Position numbers and translations under genes: made by a program. The notes under the pieces were generated by a model that was given only the letters and a program-made list of their open reading frames with translations, was not told the origin of the DNA and ran no database searches. Positions 7,926 through 17,184 of a stretch of DNA of 49,477 nt are shown one piece after another; the stretch's first letter is position 1; each line of letters starts with the position of its first letter. This DNA is from Deltaproteobacteria bacterium. Lineage in GTDB: Bacteria; Desulfobacterota; GWC2-55-46; JAJCZF01. The stretch lies in contig JAJCZG010000030.1 of the NCBI GenBank assembly GCA_029262475.1, positions 1 to 49,477 on the forward strand, in the 5' to 3' direction.

Positions 7926-9263
7926 ATGGGTAAACAAACGAGCTACATAAGAACCCTTGTCGATTACCTCGGCATAGGTATATGGCGTGTAAGGATCAAG
8001 GATATGCCCGCCAGAAGGTCCTTCATGGTACGGCAGCTCCGTATCTTCCTCCTGACTCTCAGGGGCTTTGACCAGGACAGGTGCCAGCTAAGGGCCTCGT
8101 CCCTTACCTTCTACACGCTCCTCTCCATAGTGCCTATCGTTGCCGTAGCCTTCGGCGTAGCAAAGGGTTTCGGCCTGGAGAAGATCCTTGAAGGCCAGAT
8201 AATAAAACAATTCGCCGGTCAGGAAGAGGTAATGGCCCGCGTTATCTTATTCTCTAAATCGCTCTTGCAGACCACGAAGGGAGGTGCGATGGCCGGTATC
8301 GGCGTCGTCATCCTCTTCTGGTCGGTTACAAAGGTCCTAAGGCATATCGAAGGGGCTTTTAACGATATCTGGGAGATTAAAAAAGCTCGCCCCCTTGGAA
8401 GACGTTTCAGTAACTACCTTACCATTATCCTCATTAGCCCGGTGATTCTCATCCTCTCCGGTAGCGCCACCGTCTTTATTACATCCGAACTTACCGGATT
8501 CGTCGAGAAAAATTATTTCCCCGAGACACTCGCCCCCCTCCTCTTCTTCTCACTAAAGATTCTCCCCTACTGCATGATATGGGGCCTTTTAACATTCGTC
8601 TATTTTATTTTGCCCAACACCAGAGTACATTTAAAGAGCGCCTTCATAGGGGGCGTGCTCGCCGGCACGGCATATCAGATCGTACAGCTCTTATATATAA
8701 GCTTCCAGATAGGCATAGCGAAATATAATGCCATCTACGGCAGCTTCGCCGCCCTTCCTATGTTCCTCATATGGCTCGAAGTGAGCTGGCTCATAATACT
8801 CTTCGGGGCCGAATTCTCCTTTGCGAACCAAAATGTTGATACCTATGAATACGAGCCCGACTGCCGGAACGTGAGCCATTCCCTTAAGACGCTCATAGCA
8901 CTCAATATTACGCACTCAGTAGTGAAAAACTTCTCCACCGGCGGCCGCCCCTATACGGCCTCAGATATAGGCGAGCGTTTTGAGATGCCAATAAGACTTA
9001 CAAGGGACCTCCTCTTCGACCTTGTCGAGAGCGGCATCCTCCTTGAGATCGTTACCGAGGACCGGTTGGAACCCTTCTATCAGCCGGCCATCGACATTGG
9101 GCTCCTTACCATAGAGTACGTATCCAGCGCCCTAGACGCGAGGGGCACGGATACCGTGCCCATAACCGACAATATGGAGTTCAGGGAGATAAAGGCTTCG
9201 CTTACGGGTTTTAGAGATACAATAACAAAGAGTACCTCCAATAAACTCCTCAAAAACATTTAA
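7926..9263 (+). CDS. YihY/BrkB-family inner membrane protein
   Basis: This 445-residue protein belongs to the family formerly called ribonuclease BN. The conserved family segments are visible: ASSLTFYTLLSIVPIVA near residue 59, the FWSVTKVLRHIEGAFNDIW stretch near 135, and the family-typical FAALPMFLIWLEVSWLI near 275. About six membrane helices span residues 55-310. A cytoplasmic C-terminal extension (about 320-445) looks like a winged-helix-type region (YTASDIGERFEM, LTRDLLFDLVESGIL), a common addition in this family. AGAAGAG upstream serves as ribosome site. The molecular role is not established; family members are suggested to act in envelope homeostasis or transport. It stands alone, between the terminator and the tandem repeat. 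Confidence 0.88.
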   Translation: MGKQTSYIRTLVDYLGIGIWRVRIKDMPARRSFMVRQLRIFLLTLRGFDQDRCQLRASSLTFYTLLSIVPIVAVAFGVAKGFGLEKILEGQIIKQFAGQEEVMARVILFSKSLLQTTKGGAMAGIGVVILFWSVTKVLRHIEGAFNDIWEIKKARPLGRRFSNYLTIILISPVILILSGSATVFITSELTGFVEKNYFPETLAPLLFFSLKILPYCMIWGLLTFVYFILPNTRVHLKSAFIGGVLAGTAYQIVQLLYISFQIGIAKYNAIYGSFAALPMFLIWLEVSWLIILFGAEFSFANQNVDTYEYEPDCRNVSHSLKTLIALNITHSVVKNFSTGGRPYTASDIGERFEMPIRLTRDLLFDLVESGILLEIVTEDRLEPFYQPAIDIGLLTIEYVSSALDARGTDTVPITDNMEFREIKASLTGFRDTITKSTSNKLLKNI

Positions 9264-9600
9264 TACCACGCAACTACCTGCCGGAGGGTTACGGGGCTCT
9301 TCCCTACGCGGGAAAGGCGTATGGTTAAACCAGTCACTGTGAGATATACCGCGCAACTACCTGCCGGAGGGTTACGGGGCTCTTCCCTACGCGGGAAAGG
9401 CATATGGTTAAACCAGTCACTGTGAGAGAAGTCGCGCTATTAGATTCTTCTAGTATGCTGATCTATACTACGTGTCGAAGGCCTTAAAATAATTTAAAGA
9501 TCTCAACCTAGAAACTTGCGCTCAAAATTGTGCGATTTAAACCCTGCTTAGCACTGTATACTAACCAGACCGGGACCGCATTCCTTGCAGGAAAACAGAT
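9264..9600. other. Intergenic region with tandem repeat
   Basis: Apart from the two-copy 83-bp repeat (9269-9427) the region is AT-rich and gene-free. A TATACT at 9557-9562 is a possible -10 element for the following two genes; no clear -35 was found. AGGA about eight bases before 9601 is the ribosome site of the next gene. Confidence 0.5.
9269..9427. repeat. Two-copy 83-bp tandem direct repeat
   Basis: The segment 9269-9344 recurs at 9352-9427 with a single substitution in the shared core (GGCGTATGG against GGCATATGG). Each unit contains the small inverted repeats TTCCC-TACGC-GGGAA, GGTT-A-AACC and TCAC-T-GTGA, so the transcript would fold. It lies directly after the YihY stop codon. It is not CRISPR: there are only two copies and no spacer. 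Confidence 0.85.
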
Positions 9601-10044
9601 ATGTCCATTTTTTCAAAGACAGGTAAGCGCGCATTCCTGGATAAACCTGATATAATAGACTCTCTAAGGGAATCTATTAACTATACACCCGACGAGGATC
9701 TGGCAAACGCTTCGGGCTTCATCCTCTTCGACTCCAAGCTCCGGAGGAGATGGCTTATTGCGACCAGGTACAGGCTATCTAGCGTAACAGACGATACCGG
9801 AAAGCGAGAGCCGGTCATTAACTGGTCCATATTCAGGTCACTGATAGTTAATCCGGGCGGCGCTCTGCTTCAGCTAAAGACATATGAGGATGGCAGGGGT
9901 AAACCCCTGATAGATATCGGTTACAGGCCGGGCAATAAGTACACCCCGGAGCTCTTCAACCATAGCGCTGAAGAGCTTAAAGAAAAGATACTAAGGCTCG
10001 TCGAAGATAAAGTCCTCAGTGGAACGGAGTATAAATTATCATGA
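9601..10044 (+). CDS. Hypothetical protein (147 aa)
   Basis: The product is not recognised. It is soluble, with no signal peptide or membrane helix. The middle is beta-strand-like (GFILFDSKLRRRWLIATRY, then SIFRSLIV and LLQLKTYEDGRG) and the C-terminus is a charged helix (about 119-140). There are no cysteines or obvious catalytic motifs. An AGGA about eight bases before the ATG supports the start. It runs into the following AhpD-like gene with a 57-base gap to the start chosen there, so the two are probably co-transcribed. Confidence 0.6.
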   Translation: MSIFSKTGKRAFLDKPDIIDSLRESINYTPDEDLANASGFILFDSKLRRRWLIATRYRLSSVTDDTGKREPVINWSIFRSLIVNPGGALLQLKTYEDGRGKPLIDIGYRPGNKYTPELFNHSAEELKEKILRLVEDKVLSGTEYKLS

Positions 10045-10100
10045 ACCTTAAGAGGCCGGAGGTAACCTGGTCTCTACGACAAGCCGTAAAAGGAGATAAG

Positions 10101-10646
10101 ATGCCAAGAATAAAACCGGTAGCAGAAAACGAAATAACCGGGGAAGTCAGGGAAATATTTAAAGAGATTGAGGGGGAATTCGGGATGGTCCCCTCATTAT
10201 TCTCAACCTACGCGCACCACCCTGCGGTCTTACGGGCCAACTGGAATAAGGTAAAAGCAGTGCTGCTTACAGGGCTCCTCAGCCGTAAAACAAAAGAAAC
10301 CATCGCCATGCTCGTCTCAAAGGAGAACGCATGCGACTATTGCTACAAATCCCACAGCTTTATGCTCATGAACTGCGGTATCTCCAGGGATGATATCGCA
10401 GTTTTGGAAGAGGACCTCGAAAAATCCGACTTCAGTGAAAAAGAAAAAGCCCTGATAGAGTTCGCCCGGATGGCCAACTCAGATCCACTGAGAATTCCGG
10501 ACGAAGCACTGGATAGAGCCCGCCTGGCCGGTGCGACAGAGGCGGAAATAATAGAGGCGCTCGCCACTATGGAGATATTTACCTCATTTAATAAATTTCT
10601 GGATTCACTGGAGATTACGCTGCCCGAAGGTTTCCCGGGGGAGTAG
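10101..10646 (+). CDS. AhpD/carboxymuconolactone decarboxylase-family protein
   Basis: The 181-residue product has the CMD/AhpD fold signature CDYCYKSHSFM: a CxxC pair with a histidine three residues after the second Cys, the redox-active motif of alkylhydroperoxidase-type proteins. The preceding helix ETIAMLVSKENA and the EKEKALIEFARMANSDP segment are typical of the peroxidase-related (YciW/Atu0492) subgroup. ATG 10101 is preferred over an upstream ATG at 10041 because AGGAG sits at 10091-10095 and family similarity begins there (MPRIKPVAENE). Likely role: disulfide-linked peroxide or radical defence; the substrate is unknown. It converges with sdhE across only 38 bases. Confidence 0.85.
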   Translation: MPRIKPVAENEITGEVREIFKEIEGEFGMVPSLFSTYAHHPAVLRANWNKVKAVLLTGLLSRKTKETIAMLVSKENACDYCYKSHSFMLMNCGISRDDIAVLEEDLEKSDFSEKEKALIEFARMANSDPLRIPDEALDRARLAGATEAEIIEALATMEIFTSFNKFLDSLEITLPEGFPGE

Positions 10647-10684
10647 GTATTAGAGGAATAGTAGTGCTGGAGTGGGGGTGCTCC

Positions 10685-11587
10685 CTATAAGATGCTTTCG
10701 GGAGAGACCATGTTACGCGTAAGCCCCAGGTCCTTCTCCTTTAGGCCAATGGCTAGCCCCACGAGCTGAGAGAGGTGAAATACCGGAAGAACGATCTTCC
10801 TGGAGAGGCGTTTCTCCGCAATCTCCTGGTAACTGTCCAGATTTACATGGCAGAGAGGACACGGGGTCACCATACAGTCGGCCCCCTTGATATTTATGTC
10901 GTCGATGCGGGAGACGAAGGTTTCGCCCTTAGCGTCGAGGAGCCTTTTGCCGGTCATATCGACGGCAAGATCCTCGTTTACGAGGTCAATTTGAAAGCCG
11001 CAACACTTGGTCTTGCCCGAGTAATCGACGGGTTCGGCTCCTATGGCCCTTATGGTATTTTCAAGAGAGACGGGTTTTTCCGGGTCGTCAAAGCCGAGCG
11101 CATCCGACGGCCTTAGAGAGTGGCACCCATAAAAGGGCGCTACCTTAAGCCTCGTAAGCGGGTTAACGACCTTCTCTTTCAGCTTTTTTAAGCCGTAGTC
11201 GTCGTTTAGCACCCAGAGGAGCTGCTTTATCTCAACCTTGCCGGAGTAATGAAGCCCGGCCTTGGCCAGGAGCTTATTCGTACGTTCGAGCTGCCCGGGG
11301 GTATTCCTTAGCTCGTGGTTTACTGTATTCATCACCATCAGGCACGTGGAGCATATCGTAAGTATGTCCATGCCCATCTCCTCGGCCTGGGCGAATATCC
11401 GGGCGTTTATGGCGAGCGTAAGCTGCTTGTCATAATCCGTAAGGAGCCCGGCGCCGCAGCATGTCGCCTTCGGCATGTCGTGGAGTTTTATCCCGAGGGC
11501 TTTTGCGAGTTTCCTGGTGGAGCGGTCGCTCTCCTTGGTTATCTCCTTGGAGGCGCATCCCGGGTAATATGCGTACTTTAAGGCCAT
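10685..11587 (-). CDS. sdhE: Type-E succinate dehydrogenase/fumarate reductase CCG subunit
   Basis: This 300-residue protein is related to HdrB and carries two cysteine-rich CCG domains: CCGAG near residue 43 with CSTC following, and CCGFQ near 195 with CPLCHVN. Such domains bind noncubane [4Fe-4S] clusters. In type-E complexes (SdhABE, MfrABE) this subunit replaces the cytochrome b anchors and passes electrons to a quinone or thiol acceptor. No transmembrane helix is evident. Its start lies one base from the sdhB stop, so sdhA-sdhB-sdhE is one operon. The symbol refers to the HdrB-like subunit and not to the flavinylation factor also called SdhE. Confidence 0.88.
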   Translation of the reverse strand: MALKYAYYPGCASKEITKESDRSTRKLAKALGIKLHDMPKATCCGAGLLTDYDKQLTLAINARIFAQAEEMGMDILTICSTCLMVMNTVNHELRNTPGQLERTNKLLAKAGLHYSGKVEIKQLLWVLNDDYGLKKLKEKVVNPLTRLKVAPFYGCHSLRPSDALGFDDPEKPVSLENTIRAIGAEPVDYSGKTKCCGFQIDLVNEDLAVDMTGKRLLDAKGETFVSRIDDINIKGADCMVTPCPLCHVNLDSYQEIAEKRLSRKIVLPVFHLSQLVGLAIGLKEKDLGLTRNMVSPESIL

Positions 11588-11588
11588 C

Positions 11589-12572
11589 TTATTTCTTCTT
11601 CTCTCTTTTAAGGCGTTCCTTTGCCTTCTCTTTTTCCCTCTCCTTACAAATCTTCCGTACCTCGTCTATACCGTCGATAGCAGGGAATAGAAGCGGACGG
11701 GGCATCTTGCCGTGCATCTGCATCTTGAAGCCGAAGGGTATCATTCCGAGCGAGCGAACGAAACCGAGAGTTTTAAAGGTCATCGCCGCCTCATCGAGTA
11801 TACCGACGCGTTTTATGGAATCCAGCATGGAGGTGACGTGCTTTGCTCCGTGGTTGTCGGTAATACCGGCCTCGACGGCCCTGTCCCTTAGTTTTTCTAT
11901 CGCCTCAAGGGGTTTTACGCCCTTCGGGCAGTACTGTGTGCAGTGGACGCAGCGGACGCATGTCCACATGCCGTGCTCGGTGCTAAGCTTATCAAGCCTC
12001 CTCGTGGAATTACCTTCTCTTACGTCTCCGACGAATCTCCACGACTTGGCGAGCGCTGCCGGAGCGATATAGTTGTCGTCAATCTCAAGGGCGTTACACG
12101 AGCCGTTGCAACAACCGCACATAATACATTTTTGCGAGTCGTCCACCGCTTCGGCGTCTTCCTTTGTGATACGCACCTCTTCTGTCGGTGACTCCTCCGG
12201 AGGGGTAAGGTACGGAGTGACCTTATTTAACTTCCCCCAGAAACTTGAAAAGTCTACGACGAGGTCCTTATATACCGTGTGGTTCTTTAAGGGCTCTATT
12301 ACTATTTCACCGTGTTTCTTAATTTGCGGGAGTATCTGCGTGTTGCAGGCGAGCTTCGAGAAGCCGTTTATCGTCATGGCGCATGAGCCGCAGATAGCCG
12401 ACCGGCAGGATTTCCTGAAGGCGAGTGAGGGGTCCAGCTGATCGCCTATCTTAAGTAACCCCTCCAGGACGCTCATCCCTTCGGCGGCTTCAATGTCGTA
12501 GGCCTGGACATAGCTCTTTCTCTTACCGCCTGCAGCCGGGTCGTGCCTTCTTATCTTAAACTTTACCCTCAT
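11589..12572 (-). CDS. sdhB: Succinate dehydrogenase/fumarate reductase iron-sulfur subunit
   Basis: The 327-residue protein has the N-terminal plant-type ferredoxin domain with CRSAICGSCAM and a later Cys (LACNT) for the [2Fe-2S] cluster, then CIMCGCCNGSC and CVRCVHCTQYCPKG for the two remaining clusters. About 70 residues beyond the last motif form a basic Lys/Arg-rich tail (EREKEKAKERLKREKKK), longer than in classical SdhB of about 240 residues, and could touch the membrane surface. It transfers electrons from SdhA to SdhE. Six bases separate it from sdhA. Confidence 0.92.
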   Translation of the reverse strand: MRVKFKIRRHDPAAGGKRKSYVQAYDIEAAEGMSVLEGLLKIGDQLDPSLAFRKSCRSAICGSCAMTINGFSKLACNTQILPQIKKHGEIVIEPLKNHTVYKDLVVDFSSFWGKLNKVTPYLTPPEESPTEEVRITKEDAEAVDDSQKCIMCGCCNGSCNALEIDDNYIAPAALAKSWRFVGDVREGNSTRRLDKLSTEHGMWTCVRCVHCTQYCPKGVKPLEAIEKLRDRAVEAGITDNHGAKHVTSMLDSIKRVGILDEAAMTFKTLGFVRSLGMIPFGFKMQMHGKMPRPLLFPAIDGIDEVRKICKEREKEKAKERLKREKKK

Positions 12573-12578
12573 AGGATA

Positions 12579-14264
12579 TCAGTACTTTCTCTCAGTCGGC
12601 TCGTACTTCGTAACACTTACGTCTTTATAACCTATCTCGAACTCTTCGCCTTTTTTATACATGAGCGTATGCTTCATCCAATTCTCGTCGTCCCTAGCGG
12701 GGAAGTCGAGCCTTGAGTGCGCCCCCCGGCTCTCCTCACGGTTAAGCGCCCCTTTTACTATGGATAGCGATATGTCGAGCATATGGCCTAGCTCCAGGTA
12801 GCTAACGATATCGGTATTATATTCGTCACCTTTGTAGGCGAGAGAGACACCGTGGTAGCGCTCCCTGAGTTCCTCTATCTTCGTGAGCGCTTCGGTGAGC
12901 TTGCCCTTCTCTCTGAAGACGGCGCAGTGGGTATGCATAATATTTTGCATCTCTTCTTTTATCTTGTAGACCGGCTCGCCGCCATCCCTGTCGAGTATAT
13001 CAGCGATCATGCGGGCAGCGGTCGAGAGTGCCGGGTCTATGTTGCATGAGATATATGCCGAAGCCTCGGCAAAATCGCTCGCAGCAGCGCCGGTGCGGCG
13101 ACCAAAGACTATCGTATCAAGGAGTGAGTTTCCACCGAGGCGGTTTGCTCCGTGTACGCTTACGCACGCGCTCTCACCTGCGGCGTAGAGCCCCTCTACC
13201 GGGGTTCTGCCGTCGAGGTCCACCATTATGCCGCCCATTGAATAGTGCGCACCGGGGTGTATGGGTATAGGCTCTACTATCGGGTCAACGCCTGCGAAGT
13301 TCATTGAAAGCTCACGTATCTGCGGCAGCCTTTCGTTTATCTTCTCCACACCCAGGTGCCTTAAATCAAGGTGAACGCATCCGTCTATGCCGCGCCCCTC
13401 GTCTATCTCGGTCTGTTCGGCGCGGGCTACGACGTCGCGGCTCGCAAGCTCAAGCTTATTCGGGGCGTACTTGGACATGAAACGCTCACCTTCGGAGTTA
13501 AGAAGGTAGCCTCCCTCCCCCCTTGCCCCCTCTGTAATGAGTATACCGGTCCTATCGAGGACCGTCGGGTGGAACTGAACGAATTCCATATCCATTAGTG
13601 GTGCGCCGACGTCGAGGACAAGCCCCATGCCGTCTCCCGTGGAGGTTAGAGCGTTGGTAGTCGTCCTATAAACCCTGCCGTAACCGCCGGTGGCCATGAT
13701 GACCGCCTTGGCGCAGAGCCTGTGGAGCTTACCCGTGGCCAGCTCAAGGGCAATTATACCCTTAATGGAATTTTCCTCGACTACGAGCTTTACAACCTGC
13801 CATTCTTCGTAGATATAGACGCCGTACTTAAGGACCTGTTCGTACATTACGTGGAGCATTGAGTGGCCTGTCCTGTCGGCCAGGTAGCATGTTCTCGGGT
13901 AACCGGCGCCGCCGAAGGGGCGCTGGGCAATTTGCCCGGTCTTGTCGCGGCTAAAAAGGGCACCCATGCGCTCAAGCTCCCTGATATCTTCCGGGGCCTC
14001 GCGGCACATAGTCTCTATCGCCTCCTGGTCGCCGATATAATCGCTTCCCTTGATGGTATCGAAGGCGTGGTCTTCCCAATTGTCGGTGATCTTCATGGCG
14101 GCGTTTATGCCGCCCTGGGCCGCTACCGAGTGGCTCCTTACGGGGTGGACTTTGCTTACGACAGCAACGTTAAGCCCTCTTTTGGATGCCTCAACAGCGG
14201 CTCTCATGCCTGAGAGCCCCGCGCCTATGATTATGATATCGTGAAAGACCAAGAAGTCACCCAT
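12579..14264 (-). CDS. sdhA: Succinate dehydrogenase/fumarate reductase flavoprotein
   Basis: The 561-residue flavoprotein has an N-terminal FAD fold ([13 protein letters not shown]), the covalent-flavin histidine His45 in [10 protein letters not shown], and the dicarboxylate site residues in [29 protein letters not shown] and [10 protein letters not shown]. There is no Tat signal, unlike periplasmic MfrA, so the complex faces the cytoplasm. The histidine suggests that it can oxidise succinate, in contrast to the second flavoprotein at 20014-21675. It is the first gene of sdhABE, and the kor terminator just upstream separates it from the previous unit. The start is not marked by a strong Shine-Dalgarno sequence. 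Confidence 0.93.
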   Translation of the reverse strand: MGDFLVFHDIIIIGAGLSGMRAAVEASKRGLNVAVVSKVHPVRSHSVAAQGGINAAMKITDNWEDHAFDTIKGSDYIGDQEAIETMCREAPEDIRELERMGALFSRDKTGQIAQRPFGGAGYPRTCYLADRTGHSMLHVMYEQVLKYGVYIYEEWQVVKLVVEENSIKGIIALELATGKLHRLCAKAVIMATGGYGRVYRTTTNALTSTGDGMGLVLDVGAPLMDMEFVQFHPTVLDRTGILITEGARGEGGYLLNSEGERFMSKYAPNKLELASRDVVARAEQTEIDEGRGIDGCVHLDLRHLGVEKINERLPQIRELSMNFAGVDPIVEPIPIHPGAHYSMGGIMVDLDGRTPVEGLYAAGESACVSVHGANRLGGNSLLDTIVFGRRTGAAASDFAEASAYISCNIDPALSTAARMIADILDRDGGEPVYKIKEEMQNIMHTHCAVFREKGKLTEALTKIEELRERYHGVSLAYKGDEYNTDIVSYLELGHMLDISLSIVKGALNREESRGAHSRLDFPARDDENWMKHTLMYKKGEEFEIGYKDVSVTKYEPTERKY

Positions 14265-14361
14265 TCCGGATACAAGTGAGTAAAGAAGTGTAGTGAATAT
14301 AAAAATTATATATTAATATAATCGGAATGTCCAAAGATATTCTTTAATAATTTTCTTTAAT

Positions 14362-14413
14362 AAAAAAAGGCCGCGCGAAATATTAATATTTTAATATTTC
14401 ACACGGCCTTTTC
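14362..14413 (-). terminator. Rho-independent terminator after korC
   Basis: Read on the minus strand, AAAAGGCCGTGTGAAATATT pairs imperfectly with the downstream arm ending GCGCGGCCTTTTTTT. The stem is long with an AT-rich tip and ends in a T run. It should end the suc/kor transcript before sdhA. Confidence 0.8.
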
Positions 14414-14442
14414 AGTATTCTGATGAGATTTTTCTGTGGCGG

Positions 14443-14997
14443 TCAGCCTGCCGCTTTGAGTTCGCTTGCGCGCTCGAAGCCAACCTGAAGGGCCTTCTTA
14501 TTTAGCTCAAGGAAGGCGGGTGGTACGCGTGAAAGCACCGCCTTCTCTATCGCCTCGTGCGTGACGATCCCCGTAAGCTCGGTTATCATGCCGAGAGAGA
14601 TGATATTGGCAGTAATGACCTTGCCGAGTTCATTTCTCGCAGTATCGATGATAGGGTAGCTGTAGAGCTTAAACGGCCCTTCCGGAATGTCCTTCACTTC
14701 GGTCGAGTCTATAAGGAGTATACCGTCCTTCTTGACGTCCTTATAGTACTTGGAGCATGACTCCTGGGTCATGGCGAGCATTGCGTCGATGCTGGTGGCC
14801 TTCGGATAGTCCACGGGCTCGTCGCTTATGATGACCTCGCTCTTGGAGGCCCCTCCCCTGGACTCGGGGCCGTATGACTGGCTCTGCGCCGCCTCCTTGC
14901 CACCGAAGATGCTTGCCGCCTCGGCCATGATTATGCCGGCCAGTATCATTCCCTGTCCGCCTGACCCGCTGAAACGCAGTTCATATCTGCTTGACAT
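14443..14997 (-). CDS. korC: 2-oxoglutarate:ferredoxin oxidoreductase gamma subunit
   Basis: The 184-residue protein matches the gamma domain of 2-oxoacid:ferredoxin oxidoreductases: ELRFSGSGGQGMILAGIIMA at the N-terminus and SYGPESRGGASKSEVIIS shortly after. The start at 14997 (second of two adjacent ATGs) is chosen because GGAGG lies five bases upstream; an upstream frame extension to 15075 overlaps korB and adds no conserved sequence. It is the last gene of korDABC and precedes a terminator. Assignment to 2-oxoglutarate over pyruvate rests on the adjacent sucCD. Confidence 0.9.
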   Translation of the reverse strand: MSSRYELRFSGSGGQGMILAGIIMAEAASIFGGKEAAQSQSYGPESRGGASKSEVIISDEPVDYPKATSIDAMLAMTQESCSKYYKDVKKDGILLIDSTEVKDIPEGPFKLYSYPIIDTARNELGKVITANIISLGMITELTGIVTHEAIEKAVLSRVPPAFLELNKKALQVGFERASELKAAG

Positions 14998-15025
14998 CAT
15001 TTCCTCCAAAAAATTTAATATGCCG

Positions 15026-15886
15026 TTATCCTGTGACCCTGTCCACGAGGTTCTTATAACCGTCGCAGTACTCAAGCCTCTCCGAACGATGCAGTATGCC
15101 TCTTAACTGTTTGCCTTCGAGCTTCTCCGGCGAGAGTTTTGCGGCCTGCGCTACGGATACGGTACCGTCCTTCTCGATCTTATCCATCATCTCGGCGACG
15201 TTCTTGTACTTGTTGAACCTGCCGTAGTAGGTCGGGCAGGAGTCCAATATGTCGATTACCGCCGTGCCACGGTGCATGAGCCCCTCGTAGAGCGTCTTCT
15301 CAAGCTCCTGGGCATGGTATGCGGTGCCCCTGGCGACGAATGTTGCCCCTGCGGTCTTGGCGAGCTCGCATATGTCGAATGCAGGCTCTATGCTGCCGTA
15401 ACGGGAGGTCGTCGATATCTTCTCCTCAGGAGTGGTAGGAGAAGCCTGACCGCTCGTCATGCCGTATATGTAGTTATTATAAACAAGGATTAGCATATCC
15501 ATGTTTCTTCTGCATGCGTGTATGAAATGGTTTCCACCGATGGCCATTGCGTCTCCGTCGCCAGTTGCGACTATGACCTTTAACCTAGGCTTGGCGAGCT
15601 TCAGGCCGGTGGCGAATGCCGTGGCCCTGCCGTGTAAGGTATGCATGGTGTTAAAGTCCACGTAGCCCGGCGTCCTCGATGAACAACCGATGCCTGAGAC
15701 CATCGCCAAATCGTCCTTTGCAATCCCCGTTGCGTCGACAGCACGCAGTAAACTCTTAAGCACTATGCCGTGACCGCACCCGGCGCACCAGATGTGCGGG
15801 AGCTTGCCCTTTCTGAGAAACGGGCTGTAGTCGAAGGGCTTCTTCTCCTTGTACGGAACCGTTCTGGCCGTTACCTGTGTCGTCAT
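15026..15886 (-). CDS. korB: 2-oxoglutarate:ferredoxin oxidoreductase beta subunit (TPP-binding)
   Basis: The 286-residue subunit carries WCAGCGHG near residue 33, the thiamine-pyrophosphate motif GDGDAMAIGGNHFIHACRRN (about 109-128), and NNYIYGMTSGQASPT with TTSRYG, typical of KorB. It forms the catalytic core with KorA: 2-oxoglutarate + CoA + oxidised ferredoxin gives succinyl-CoA + CO2 + reduced ferredoxin, reversible and used for carboxylation in the reductive TCA cycle. An imperfect hairpin lies between korA and korB. Confidence 0.93.
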   Translation of the reverse strand: MTTQVTARTVPYKEKKPFDYSPFLRKGKLPHIWCAGCGHGIVLKSLLRAVDATGIAKDDLAMVSGIGCSSRTPGYVDFNTMHTLHGRATAFATGLKLAKPRLKVIVATGDGDAMAIGGNHFIHACRRNMDMLILVYNNYIYGMTSGQASPTTPEEKISTTSRYGSIEPAFDICELAKTAGATFVARGTAYHAQELEKTLYEGLMHRGTAVIDILDSCPTYYGRFNKYKNVAEMMDKIEKDGTVSVAQAAKLSPEKLEGKQLRGILHRSERLEYCDGYKNLVDRVTG

Positions 15887-15916
15887 CTATATCCTCCTCT
15901 TTCTAAAAACCTCTGA

Positions 15917-15950
15917 GACCGCGCTTTCAGGGTAACCCCGAAACGCGGTC
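15917..15950 (-). promoter_or_regulatory. Intra-operon hairpin between korA and korB
   Basis: GACCGCGCTTTC pairs with GAAACGCGGTC across a short loop, with one bulged base. On the minus strand a five-T run follows about eight bases later, so it is a weak or partial terminator, or an mRNA-stabilising stem. Confidence 0.5.
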
Positions 15951-15968
15951 GGTTTTATCATCAACTAA

Positions 15969-17168
15969 TCAGCCGTCCATCGGGCGCTCGATGAGCACCT
16001 CATCCGGTATTACCGTGGGCTCGACTTGATGACCGAGTACGGCGCTCATTATCTGCTTCGGATGGATCGGCTCGGTATCGACCCTGAAGATTCCCTGCAC
16101 CTCGCACCTTCCTGCGACTACCTTCTGAACCTCGCCGTAGATCTGGCCAAGGTTCATCTCCGGTACGATTATCTTCTTTACATTACCGGCTGCAACAACC
16201 TTATCAAGTGCGTTTGAAGGGAAAGGCCATATAGTCTTGGGCCTCAGGAGACCGGCCTTTACGCCCCCGGCCCTAAGCTCCTTGACGGCGAATTTAGCGC
16301 TCTTGGAGGAGACTCCGTAGGCGAATACCACGACCTCTGCGTCGTCAAGGAAGAGTTCCTCGTTCTCGCAGATATCGTCCTGATTATGCTCGACCTTATT
16401 GACGAGCCTCATGCCCGTATCGTGAATGTACTGCTGGTTCGCTGTCGGAAAACCATCCTCGGCGTGGTAAAGCCCCGTTACGTGGAAACGGTAACCCTCG
16501 CCGAATGGCGCGAGAGGAGCTACCTCGCCGTTTTGAATCGCATACGGCCTGTAGTCTTCCGGAGGGCATGTAGGCTTCCTTCTCTCCAATACCTCCACTT
16601 CGCCAGGCTCTGGTATGGTTATAGCCTCTCTCATGTGCCCGATTACCTCATCAAAGAGTACAATTACCGGAGTACGGTACTTCTCGGAGAGGTTAAAGGC
16701 CCTTATCGTCTCATAAAAGAGCTCCTGCACGGAAGCCGGAACGAGTGTAATGGTCGGCTTATCGCCGTGAGAACCCCATTTGGTCTGCATTACGTCGGAC
16801 TGGCTCGGGCCGGTCGGATAACCGGTCGAAGGGCCTGAGCGCATTACGTTTACTATTACGAGCGGGACTTCAGTCATGCATGCCCAGCCGAGCGCCTCCT
16901 GCTTTAGCGAAAAGCCCGGGCCGCTTGTTCCGGTCATTGCCTTCTCACCTGCGAGAGCGCCGCCAATGGCTGCGCATATGCTACCGATCTCGTCTTCCAT
17001 CTGAATGAACTTACCGCCGACCTTCGGAAGGCTCAAGGCCATAAGCTCCATTACCTCTGTGGAAGGTGTAATCGGGTATCCGGCGTAGAACCTGCAACCG
17101 GCGTAAAGAGCGCCTTCGATACAGGCCTCGTTACCCTGTAAAAATTTTTTCTTCTTCTCAGTGGACAT
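15969..17168 (-). CDS. korA: 2-oxoglutarate:ferredoxin oxidoreductase alpha subunit
   Basis: The 399-residue subunit has the alpha-family N-terminus (QGNEACIEGALYAGCRFYAG followed by YPITPSTEVMELMA), the GTSGPGFSLKQEALGWA segment near residue 80, and the VVFAYGVSSKSAK domain that leads into the CoA-side region (PFPSNALDKV). It pairs with KorB. Sixteen bases separate it from korD. The length is that of the separate alpha subunit of four-subunit enzymes. Confidence 0.93.
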   Translation of the reverse strand: MSTEKKKKFLQGNEACIEGALYAGCRFYAGYPITPSTEVMELMALSLPKVGGKFIQMEDEIGSICAAIGGALAGEKAMTGTSGPGFSLKQEALGWACMTEVPLVIVNVMRSGPSTGYPTGPSQSDVMQTKWGSHGDKPTITLVPASVQELFYETIRAFNLSEKYRTPVIVLFDEVIGHMREAITIPEPGEVEVLERRKPTCPPEDYRPYAIQNGEVAPLAPFGEGYRFHVTGLYHAEDGFPTANQQYIHDTGMRLVNKVEHNQDDICENEELFLDDAEVVVFAYGVSSKSAKFAVKELRAGGVKAGLLRPKTIWPFPSNALDKVVAAGNVKKIIVPEMNLGQIYGEVQKVVAGRCEVQGIFRVDTEPIHPKQIMSAVLGHQVEPTVIPDEVLIERPMDG

Positions 17169-17184
17169 CTACTTTTTCCTCCCT

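Noticed and set aside
9269-9427. CRISPR array
   Set aside because: Only two adjacent long units without spacers and no cas genes.
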